The notes below the pieces were generated by a model. That model did not search any database. It had not been told where the DNA came from and worked only from the letters and a program-made list of their open reading frames with translations. The translations under genes and the position numbers were made by a program. Of a DNA stretch of 36,800 nt, positions 25,294-31,946 are shown in pieces. Each line of letters opens with the position of its first letter. The first letter of the stretch is position 1. Source of the stretch: CAIJXV01 sp964497135 (GTDB lineage: Bacteria > Verrucomicrobiota > Kiritimatiellia > CAIKKV01 > CAIJXV01); assembly GCA_964497135.1 (NCBI GenBank), contig CAZCDO010000013.1, positions 1-36,800 on the forward strand, in the 5' to 3' direction.

Positions 25294-27255
25294 TTATCCC
25301 AACAACAACGCCGTAAATTTCAACGGGGGAAGCCCTTCGACCCGCACGGCGCCGCCGTCGAATCGCGCCTCGACATGACTGCCCGCCACCGGCAAAACGC
25401 GCACGGGCGCATTTTTGCCCAGCTTCAGCTCTTTCAGGTTCACGGTGACCGCCCCGGTTGAGGCTTGTTCGCCCATATTCGTCACCAGCAAGAGCGACTG
25501 TTTTCGGTCTGATTGCCAGAGGCTCGGGTACAAATCAGCCGATTCCGTCGCCACGGCTTTCGTCGGGATGTAAGCCGGATTGTGCAGTTGCGTGACATTG
25601 CCAGGCAGACTGTTCAGCGCATCCCACAACGGTTGCAGAAACGCCACGCGTTCCTGAAAGGTCACCCCGGGCTCCATAAACGGATGGCTGGTCATCCCCA
25701 ACGCCGAATCCATCGCCGCCGCCTTGGGACTGGAAAACAAAATCCGATCCGGCAAGTTACCGCTGATCAGGTGGCCGCCCACTCCCGCCAAATGCATGTA
25801 ATAGGCCGCCGACTCGGGGAAGGACAACAATTGGTCGTGCTGGACCGAAAACTCGCCGCCCACGGCCACGTCAAAACAGGCCGAGGCAATCAGGTTCGTA
25901 TTGCCGGTGTGCCCCGACAGGATTCCCCCATCCCCCACCCGCCGACGCAGGGCCTTGGTGAAATGGAAATAGTTGTGGACCGACACGTGCAGGGGCGAAC
26001 ACTTGGTGTAGCCCATGCAGAACGAAGTATTCCAGTCGGCATACAAGCCATCCCGATCCTTCTCCAGGAACCGTTCGAAGAAATCGGAAAACTGCTGATA
26101 CATCTCCGTGCCCCGCACGTAAAACGCCACGCGCATGCCCCGTTTATGGGATTTCGCCACGAAGGCCTTCAACCACTTGGGATCGGAGGCGACATAATCG
26201 GCGATGGGTTCATTGTTCGACCCGGGATTGGTCATCCAGAACTGGTGGATGATCATCGTGTTGGCGCCCTGCTTCCAAGCCTCATCCACCCGGCTGAGAT
26301 CGGGATTGCCCTTGAACAACTGGGGCGGCTGGGCGGCCACCTGCTTGATCGGCATCGAGACCCAGGGCCACTTATCGCTGGAGCGGGCATAGGGATACAT
26401 GCAGTGACAGATGCGGCTTCCGAGCATGTTGTTGCGAACGGCGGGATCGGCTTCGGCGCCGCTCTTGTTGCGCGCACGGCCGAACATGAAGCCCCAGCGG
26501 TTGCGATAGCGCCAAGGGCCCTGGATCTTCACCGTGCGCCCTTCATGGAAATGCCACTGCGCCTGCCACCGCCCGGCCTGACCTCCGACCCGCGTACAGG
26601 TCTGGTCCAAATCCCCATCGTTATAGGCCGTCCAATCTTCCAAAAAGAACTCCAGGTGATTGGAGAAAAAGCGGGTTTCATTCCAACCCAGCGACAGCGA
26701 CAGGAAAGGATAGAGCTCACGCGCATCCAAACTTTCCTCGACGCCCTTGTACATCTGGTACCCCGTGAACGCATGCACGGTGGAATAATCCCGTTTATAT
26801 TTCGGCGTCCGGGTGTAACAGCCCCACCGGGCCTTGTTGCAGTCCCCGGTTTCAACCGCCAGATTCAATGCGCTGCCGGCCAGTTCCACACTCTTCCCGC
26901 TGGGCGTCTCGATCGCCAGGTTGCAGAACAACGCGCCTTCCTCATGAATTTCATATTCCTGGGTCACCTGCAGGGCGCCCCCCAGCAAAACCGCCGTGGC
27001 ATTGAATTTCACATAATCCGCGGTTTTGTTGACCAGGGTCATCTCCGCCGGAACGGACGACAATGAAACTTTTCGTCCGTCAGCCAGAAACTCAAGGTTC
27101 GGCCAGCACCCGCCGGCCTTGACCAATTCATGGGCAAACAATTCATTTTTGGCGGCAAAACCCGTGATCTGTCCCCCACATTGGGCGTCAAAGGTAATCC
27201 GGCCGGCTACGGTTTCAACCACGAACTCTCCGCCTTTGCGACTGAATTTGAGCAT
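25294..27255 (-). CDS. Putative glycoside-hydrolase-like protein (N-terminal beta domain plus TIM-barrel-like region), family unrecognised
   Basis: The 653-residue protein starts at an ATG preceded by GAGGAA. The open frame runs on to 27468, but that stretch holds a GC hairpin and part of an inverted repeat and is not coding. Residues about 1-230 look beta-rich (VETVAGRITFDAQCGGQITGF), like the supersandwich domain of many sugar hydrolases. Residues about 240-560 alternate helices and strands, with NTMIIHQFWMTNPGSNNEP, MRVAFYVRGTEMY and DGLYADWNTSF resembling (beta/alpha)8 strand ends with acidic residues. The last part, VRVLPVAGSHVEARFDGGAVRVEGLPPLKFTALLL, looks like a small beta domain. No signal peptide is seen. 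Sugar hydrolase activity is inferred from fold impression and neighbours; I do not recognise a named family. Confidence 0.7.
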   Translation of the reverse strand: MLKFSRKGGEFVVETVAGRITFDAQCGGQITGFAAKNELFAHELVKAGGCWPNLEFLADGRKVSLSSVPAEMTLVNKTADYVKFNATAVLLGGALQVTQEYEIHEEGALFCNLAIETPSGKSVELAGSALNLAVETGDCNKARWGCYTRTPKYKRDYSTVHAFTGYQMYKGVEESLDARELYPFLSLSLGWNETRFFSNHLEFFLEDWTAYNDGDLDQTCTRVGGQAGRWQAQWHFHEGRTVKIQGPWRYRNRWGFMFGRARNKSGAEADPAVRNNMLGSRICHCMYPYARSSDKWPWVSMPIKQVAAQPPQLFKGNPDLSRVDEAWKQGANTMIIHQFWMTNPGSNNEPIADYVASDPKWLKAFVAKSHKRGMRVAFYVRGTEMYQQFSDFFERFLEKDRDGLYADWNTSFCMGYTKCSPLHVSVHNYFHFTKALRRRVGDGGILSGHTGNTNLIASACFDVAVGGEFSVQHDQLLSFPESAAYYMHLAGVGGHLISGNLPDRILFSSPKAAAMDSALGMTSHPFMEPGVTFQERVAFLQPLWDALNSLPGNVTQLHNPAYIPTKAVATESADLYPSLWQSDRKQSLLLVTNMGEQASTGAVTVNLKELKLGKNAPVRVLPVAGSHVEARFDGGAVRVEGLPPLKFTALLLG

Positions 27256-27261
27256 GATACA

Positions 27262-27267
27262 TTCCTC
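27262..27267 (-). promoter_or_regulatory. Ribosome-binding site deciding the start at 27255
   Basis: GAGGAA on the minus strand is six bases before the ATG at 27255. It places the start after the repeat DNA, rather than at the far upstream in-frame ATGs. Confidence 0.65.
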
Positions 27268-27366
27268 GGTTATCGGGTCAATGAAATGGCCAATAAACGT
27301 ACCAGCTCCCCCCACCCCATTCAAGCATGAAATGGCCGGATGCAAACGGGATGATTGTTTTCCCAC

Positions 27367-27393
27367 AACCTCCCCGCAGTGGGGGGGAAGGTT
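27367..27393. repeat. GC-rich hairpin
   Basis: AACCTCCCC and a GGGGAAGGTT partner flank GCAGT, forming a stem with one bulge. It lies at the outer edge of the inverted-arm element at 27415-27659. Confidence 0.5.
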
Positions 27394-27414
27394 GGCCCCG
27401 ACCGTCGTCCGCAG

Positions 27415-27659
27415 TTGGTGCCGGGGTGCCCTCATATCTGTTAAGCTAAGATCAAAAAAATAACTCAAAAAGGCGTGCCGTCGTCCTTTTTCAGGGGGTC
27501 GTATAGCCGAGAGAGCATCGGTTATTAAGTGATTCTGTTTTTTCCCTCCCCCGCGCCGGGGGGAGGGAGGAACCCAATGACACCGCCACGGAAATCGTGA
27601 CCAACGGGAGCGTTTTCATAGTCTTAAGCTTAACAGCTATGAGGGTACCCCGGCTCCAA
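27415..27659. repeat. 245-bp element bounded by 37-38 bp inverted arms (MITE-like or IS remnant)
   Basis: The left arm (27415-27451) and the reverse complement of the right arm (27622-27659) agree at 34 of 38 positions by eye, with one single-base indel. Weaker similarity extends outward by a further 20-30 bases on both sides. The interior encodes nothing credible and carries a GC hairpin at 27544-27567. Size and form fit a miniature inverted-repeat element or a deleted insertion sequence; no target-site duplication could be identified with confidence. Confidence 0.65.
27544..27567. repeat. Perfect 9-bp-stem GC hairpin
   Basis: CCCTCCCCC and GGGGGAGGG pair perfectly around a short loop. A T-tract lies on its left side, so on the minus strand it resembles an intrinsic terminator: stem followed by a U-run. 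It lies inside the 245-bp inverted-arm element. Confidence 0.55.
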
Positions 27660-27791
27660 CGAATAAAAACGAGTTGTGGCCGAAACCCCCATTGGACATT
27701 TGAGGCACAAGGGGGTCTGCACAAACGATAAAGCGCAAGGTTCATTCTGAATAAGTGTGGGTGATTGGTGTTTCGGGGGACAGGCGGGGAG

Positions 27792-28062
27792 TTTCTCGCA
27801 GAGTCGCACCAAGTTTAGAATCCTGTTCGCAGAGTGGGGATCGGCATGCCCTGCGTAGCAATTCGGGCGAAGAAGGGCCGTCTCATTCCGCTGAAGCCAG
27901 CGGAATGAACCGTCCGCCGCTGGTTCGAGAGTTAAACCACCGCTCGTTCACTTGGCTTCATAGAGAGCGGGACGGGTGATTCCGCCGCCGCGGCGGAATC
28001 GCACGGCCCTGGCTTCACTCTTGTCTTAACTCTATCTGAACCCTGTGAAACTCTGCGAGAGA
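27792..28062. other. Nested multi-stem structured element (ncRNA candidate or structured mobile repeat)
   Basis: The outer arms 27792-27804 and 28050-28062 are complementary at 12 of 13 positions. Inside them GGGCCGT (27875-27881) pairs with ACGGCCC (28003-28009). Within that lie a perfect nine-base-stem hairpin at 27884-27907, CCGTCC (27910-27915) with GGACGG (27970-27975), a competing CCGCTC/GAGCGG stem (27940-27945 with 27965-27970), and a nine-base-stem hairpin at 27978-28000. The pattern would fold into a multi-branched molecule of about 270 nt. No ORF explains it. The outer arm wording (TCTCGCAGAG) is reminiscent of common dispersed repeats, so a repeat element is the main alternative. 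The strand of any RNA is unknown. Confidence 0.5.
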
Positions 28063-28240
28063 CTCTCCATTCTCGGATTCCCGACGGCTTTGAAAGGGCT
28101 CGACCTCCAATAACCCACAGTAATGCAGAAAGAGCCAAGCGCGACTCTTGTTTTCTATTGAAACTACGTGGAAATTGAATTAGCGTTTTATCCGTCCGGA
28201 CGGAACGGCCGCCCGATTATCATCACTCAGGAGTCCCATC

Positions 28241-28546
28241 ATGGTCCATGTTCTCGCTTCGATCCGCGTCAAGCCGGTTTATCGGGAGGCGTTTCTCGCT
28301 ATTTTTAAAGCCAATGTGCCCGCCGTCAAAGCCGAAGTCGGTTGCCTCGACTATCAGCCGACCATCGATCTCGAATCCGGTCTTCCGCCCCAGATCCTCG
28401 AACCGAACACGGTCGTAATCGTTGAAAAATGGGCCAGCCTCGAAGCCTTGAAAAACCACCTGGTGGCGCCCCACATGAAGGCCTACAAGGAAAAAACAAA
28501 GGACATGGTGGAGGGCGTATCGCTGAAGGTTCTCCAAGACGCATGA
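28241..28546 (+). CDS. Antibiotic biosynthesis monooxygenase (ABM/YgiN-like) domain protein
   Basis: The 101-residue protein is a single ABM domain (PF03992) of the usual dimeric ferredoxin-like fold. VLASIRVKPVYREAFLAIF forms the first strand and helix, EVGCLDYQ the turn, VVIVEKWASLEALKNHLVAPHMKAY the conserved Trp/His region, and VSLKVL the last strand. Family members act as quinol or polyketide monooxygenases, in aldehyde or autoinducer turnover, or have no known reaction. The function here is open. AGGAG at 28229-28233 lies seven bases before the ATG. It is convergent with the URO-D-fold gene, six bases away. Confidence 0.88.
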   Translation: MVHVLASIRVKPVYREAFLAIFKANVPAVKAEVGCLDYQPTIDLESGLPPQILEPNTVVIVEKWASLEALKNHLVAPHMKAYKEKTKDMVEGVSLKVLQDA

Positions 28547-28549
28547 GGA

Positions 28550-28569
28550 GGATCACCCGCCGGTGATCC
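28550..28569. terminator. Perfect hairpin at the convergent ABM/URO-D gene ends
   Basis: GGATCACC and GGTGATCC pair perfectly around a four-base loop and span the stop codon region of the leftward gene. There is no U-run on either side, so it may be a weak bidirectional terminator or a transcript-end stabiliser. Confidence 0.4.
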
Positions 28570-29761
28570 GCCTGAACTCGTCGCGCATGGCCAGAATATT
28601 GGCCGGCGAGACATCCCATTGAATGTTGTGCACCTGCGTAAACACCAGGTGCGCCCGCGGCCCGAATTCCTCGATGCGGCGACGGACATCCCGTCGAACC
28701 GTCTCCGGATCGGCGGCATTCAAGGCATGTTGAGTGTCGCACCCGCCCCCCCAAAAGGCGATATCGGTACCAAACCGGCGCACTAACTCGCGGGGATTCA
28801 TTCCCGCCGCCGCCACTTGGACCGGATTCACCGCATCCACGCCCATCTCGATCAGGAACGGAATGAATTCCGCCACGGCGCCACAGGAGTGCATGACCAC
28901 TTTTTTGCCGGCCTTTTTGATCCGCCCCACGACCTCCGCCATCCAGGGATAAATCATCCGGCGATAAAGGTCCGGCGAAATCAATCCCGCCTGTTGCGTC
29001 CCCAGATCGTCGGTCAAAAAGACGACATCCAGCGCATCGCCAAACGCGCCCAGGAATTGGTCCAACCGGCGCAGATAGGCGATATGCAGTTTTTCCAGCA
29101 GGGCGGTCGCCAGCGGCTCATCCGTCATGAGATCCACAAAAAATTGCTCATAGCCCCGCAATATCTGGCCGGCCTGCAAATAGTGCATGCGCCACAAAGC
29201 CACCACGGCCCGCGAGGTCGCGCGATATTGACGCCGCGCCCGCGCCGCCAATTCATCCAATGACTCGTCGTAAACCGCCGGGTAATCCCACCGTTCAAAC
29301 AGGGATTCAAACGCCTCCAATTCCCGGACGCCCGAGACCCCGGCCAGGGGGGTACCCACGGGGTCGAAATAATAGGAGGTCGCGGCGCGTTCGGCGGTCA
29401 CGGTGCCGGCGGCATTGCGCACGAACGACGAGCCATCCGGGCGATCCTCAACGCGGAAGAGTTCGGGCACCCGCAGATCCACCCCAAACGGCGTTTTCCA
29501 CACCTTGGTCCGACGCGAACCAAAGAACAAGCCTTCCGCATCGCATCCCAGCGTACCCATCAAATCGGCATCGTTGGCCGCGATCAACTGCGCCAGACAT
29601 CCGCACACCACCGGCTCGGTCACCGGCAGACCGAGCGCCTGCCGGAGTTTTTTATAAGGAATGACATGCACCGCCGAACAATCGGTCCCGCCGAGATCAT
29701 ACGGAATCCGATCCGGTGTTTTTCGGTTTAAGACGGCCAGGATCCGTTCACGTCCAGTCAT
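28553..29761 (-). CDS. Uroporphyrinogen-decarboxylase-fold protein (MtaA/corrinoid methyltransferase-like)
   Basis: The 402-residue protein begins TGRERILAVLNRKTPDRIP, the usual start of this URO-D/MtaA group. It carries probable zinc ligands in VVMHSCGAVAEFIPFLIEMG and in the late WGGGCDTQHAL segment, a His-Cys-Cys set like that of corrinoid methyltransferases. A long FLTDDLGTQQAGLISPDLY stretch is also typical. HemE is unlikely given the Zn-type motif. These proteins are greatly expanded in PVC bacteria and are thought to act in demethylation or related one-carbon steps, but no corrinoid-binding gene is seen here. GGGGAGGG three bases before the ATG supports the start. It is divergent from the ParE gene across a 364-base repeat region. 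Confidence 0.85.
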   Translation of the reverse strand: MTGRERILAVLNRKTPDRIPYDLGGTDCSAVHVIPYKKLRQALGLPVTEPVVCGCLAQLIAANDADLMGTLGCDAEGLFFGSRRTKVWKTPFGVDLRVPELFRVEDRPDGSSFVRNAAGTVTAERAATSYYFDPVGTPLAGVSGVRELEAFESLFERWDYPAVYDESLDELAARARRQYRATSRAVVALWRMHYLQAGQILRGYEQFFVDLMTDEPLATALLEKLHIAYLRRLDQFLGAFGDALDVVFLTDDLGTQQAGLISPDLYRRMIYPWMAEVVGRIKKAGKKVVMHSCGAVAEFIPFLIEMGVDAVNPVQVAAAGMNPRELVRRFGTDIAFWGGGCDTQHALNAADPETVRRDVRRRIEEFGPRAHLVFTQVHNIQWDVSPANILAMRDEFRRITGG

Positions 29762-29872
29762 ACACCCTCCCCTTTTCGGCCTGCGGCAGTTCTCTACCGC
29801 CTGCGCTCAAATGTTATCGAATCCCGGTCAGTGTGAAAGGTAAAAAGCTTGGGGTCAATCCAATTTCGCAAG

Positions 29873-30037
29873 CCCCCGGGGGACGGGGTGCATCTGCGAT
29901 TCGGTGCACTTCGCAACCGGCTCCCAAGCAGGTCATTCTTGCCTGACACGTCCCCGCCCCCCGGAGTCGGGCAGGAATGCCCGACTTACTTGAATTCACG
30001 CGGTCACTGCCCCTAATCGCAGATGCGCCCCCGGGGG
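29873..30037. repeat. REP-like inverted-repeat cluster between the URO-D-fold and parE genes
   Basis: The gap 29762-30125 holds no gene. Two copies of CCCCCGGGGG (29873-29882, 30028-30037) flank a perfect 12-base inverted repeat, GCATCTGCGATT (29890-29901) and its complement (30015-30026). Between them a nine-base-stem hairpin, AGTCGGGCA...TGCCCGACT (29965-29986), faces a degenerate inverted copy at 29932-29947. The nested symmetry is that of a paired REP element. The rest of the gap shows no clear promoter. Confidence 0.7.
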
Positions 30038-30125
30038 ACGCCTCTCCCGGGATCCGCCTTGCAATTCGTCGGTCTCCCCGCTATTCTCCCTGACCGTTTG
30101 TGCGACCTAAACAAAAACCGGAACC

Positions 30126-31943
30126 ATGCCTAAAACGCCGCATTCCTACGACGACAGCAAAATCAAGACGCTCTCGTCGGTCGACCATATCCGTCTGCGA
30201 ACCGGTATGTATATCGGCCGCCTCGGCGATGGATCCGATTACGACGACGGCATCTATGTCCTCCTCAAGGAAGTCATCGATAACGCTGTCGACGAGCATA
30301 TCATGGGGCACGGCGATGAAATCCACATCGATATTGCCGACCGCCAGGTCGTCATCCGCGATTTCGGCCGCGGCATTCCCCTCGGCAAAGTCGTGGAATG
30401 CGTCTCTCAAATCAATACGGGCGCCAAGTACAACGATGACGTCTTCCAGTTCAGCGTCGGGCTCAACGGCGTCGGGCTCAAGGCGGTCAACGCCCTGTCG
30501 GCAACCTTTCGGGTCCGGTCCCACCGCGACGGCCATTTCGCCGAAGCGGTTTTCGCCCAAGGCCGACCCGTCCGCGAAAGCCGCGGAGATTGCCCCGACG
30601 AACCCAACGGAACGATGGTGGAATTCGAGCCGGATACCGGAATTTTCGGGCCCGGCGCCTTCCGGCCCGATCATCTCGAACGTCGACTCCGGTTCTACGC
30701 CTACCTCAATATCGGATTGAAACTCATTTTGAACGGCGTCGCCCAAGCCTCCCGCAACGGGCTCTGCGATCTCGTCAAGGCCGAAGCCGGGGACGAAGCC
30801 CTCTATCCGCCGCTCCACCTGCGCGATCGTGACTTGGAACTCTCTTTCACCCATTGCCCCCGCACCCACGAGGACTGGTATTCCTTCGTCAACGGCCAAT
30901 TCACCTCCGACGGCGGCACCCATCTGACCGCCTTCCGGGAGGGCTTGCTCCGCGCCGTCAACGAGTTTTCCAAAAAGAAATTCGAGGGCGATGACGTCCG
31001 CGAGGGGATGGTCGGGGCCGTCGCCATCCGCCTCAAAAATCCCGTTTTCGAATCGCAAACCAAAAATCGACTCGGCAATACCGAACTCCGCGCGGACCTG
31101 ACCCCCCGGATTCGCGACGGAATTCTGGATTTGCTCCACCGCAATCCCGCGGGGGCACAGACCCTGATCGAGCGGATCGACGAAATCCAGCGCCTGCGCC
31201 GCGAATTGCTCTCGGTTCGCAAACTGGCCCGCGAACGGGCCCGCGCGGTCACCCTTCGGGTTCCCCAACTGAAGGACTGCCGCCACCATCTCAACCGTCG
31301 CACGGGCGCCGGGCTCGACTCAATGATCTTCATCACCGAAGGTCAGTCGGCCGCCGGTTCGATCATCCAATGCCGGGATGTCAACACCCAGGCCATTTTT
31401 GCGCTTAAGGGCAAACCCCTGAATGTGGCCGAATTGCCCCGCGACGCCATCTACAAAAACGATGAGATTTACAACCTGATGAAAAGCTTGAATATCGAGG
31501 AGTCCACCGAGGGGCTCCGGTATCAGAAAATCATCCTGGCCACCGACGCCGATGTGGATGGCTTGCATATCCGCAACCTGTTGATCACCTATTTCCTCCG
31601 GTTTTTCGAGCGACTCGTGGCCCAGGGACATCTCTTCATACTGGAAACCCCGCTCTTCCGCGTTCGGACCAAGGCCCGGACGATCTATTGCCATGCCGAG
31701 GAAGAACGCGATGCGGCGCTTAAAACGCTCGGAAACCGCGCCGAAATCACCCGCTTCAAGGGACTGGGCGAAATTTCACCGGCCGAATTCGCGCCCTTTA
31801 TCGGTCCGGACATAAAACTCAGCGCCGTCTCTTCTCCCGGCCCCCAGCAGGTGGCGCCTATTCTCCGTTTCTATATGGGCCGCAATACCCCCGACCGGCG
31901 GGCCTATATCATGAACCATCTGGTCGTCTCCCCGGAGGATTAA
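30126..31943 (+). CDS. parE: DNA topoisomerase IV subunit B (GyrB/ParE family ATPase)
   Basis: The 605-residue subunit has the GHKL ATPase motifs EVIDNAVDE (about 49-57), DFGRGIP (79-85) and GLNGVGLKAVN (112-122), plus the transducer lysine in QTKNRLGN. The TOPRIM domain has its acidic residues in TEGQSAAGS and DADVDG. EGQSAAGS replaces the usual EGDSAGGS, but the catalytic Glu and the DxD pair are present. Length and wording fit the shorter ParE of Bacteroidota and PVC bacteria rather than gyrase B (about 800 residues). With ParC it forms the A2B2 enzyme that decatenates daughter chromosomes using ATP. The ribosome site is weak. The ParC gene starts three bases after the stop. Confidence 0.92.
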   Translation: MPKTPHSYDDSKIKTLSSVDHIRLRTGMYIGRLGDGSDYDDGIYVLLKEVIDNAVDEHIMGHGDEIHIDIADRQVVIRDFGRGIPLGKVVECVSQINTGAKYNDDVFQFSVGLNGVGLKAVNALSATFRVRSHRDGHFAEAVFAQGRPVRESRGDCPDEPNGTMVEFEPDTGIFGPGAFRPDHLERRLRFYAYLNIGLKLILNGVAQASRNGLCDLVKAEAGDEALYPPLHLRDRDLELSFTHCPRTHEDWYSFVNGQFTSDGGTHLTAFREGLLRAVNEFSKKKFEGDDVREGMVGAVAIRLKNPVFESQTKNRLGNTELRADLTPRIRDGILDLLHRNPAGAQTLIERIDEIQRLRRELLSVRKLARERARAVTLRVPQLKDCRHHLNRRTGAGLDSMIFITEGQSAAGSIIQCRDVNTQAIFALKGKPLNVAELPRDAIYKNDEIYNLMKSLNIEESTEGLRYQKIILATDADVDGLHIRNLLITYFLRFFERLVAQGHLFILETPLFRVRTKARTIYCHAEEERDAALKTLGNRAEITRFKGLGEISPAEFAPFIGPDIKLSAVSSPGPQQVAPILRFYMGRNTPDRRAYIMNHLVVSPED

Positions 31944-31946
31944 ACC

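Larger units (their letters stand above)
27256..28240. other. Gene-free 985-bp region rich in inverted repeats
   Basis: No open frame here has a credible start, ribosome site or protein pattern. The region holds a GC hairpin (27367-27393), a 245-bp element with inverted arms (27415-27659) and a nested-stem structure (27792-28062). The stretch from 28063 to 28228 shows nothing recognisable. It separates a leftward hydrolase-like gene from a rightward monooxygenase gene, so both promoters should lie within it. Confidence 0.7.

Noticed and set aside
27256..27468. N-terminal extension of the 653-residue hydrolase-like protein
   Set aside because: The stretch contains a GC hairpin and half of an inverted repeat; GAGGAA before the ATG at 27255 gives a better start.
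27491..27745. 84-codon minus-strand frame in the repeat region
   Set aside because: It is made mostly of the 245-bp repeat element, with no ribosome site or protein family resemblance.
31321..31380. ParE TOPRIM variant EGQSAAGS as a broken active site
   Set aside because: The catalytic Glu and the later DADVDG acids are present; the Asp replaced by Gln is not a metal ligand, and two base changes argue for natural variation.
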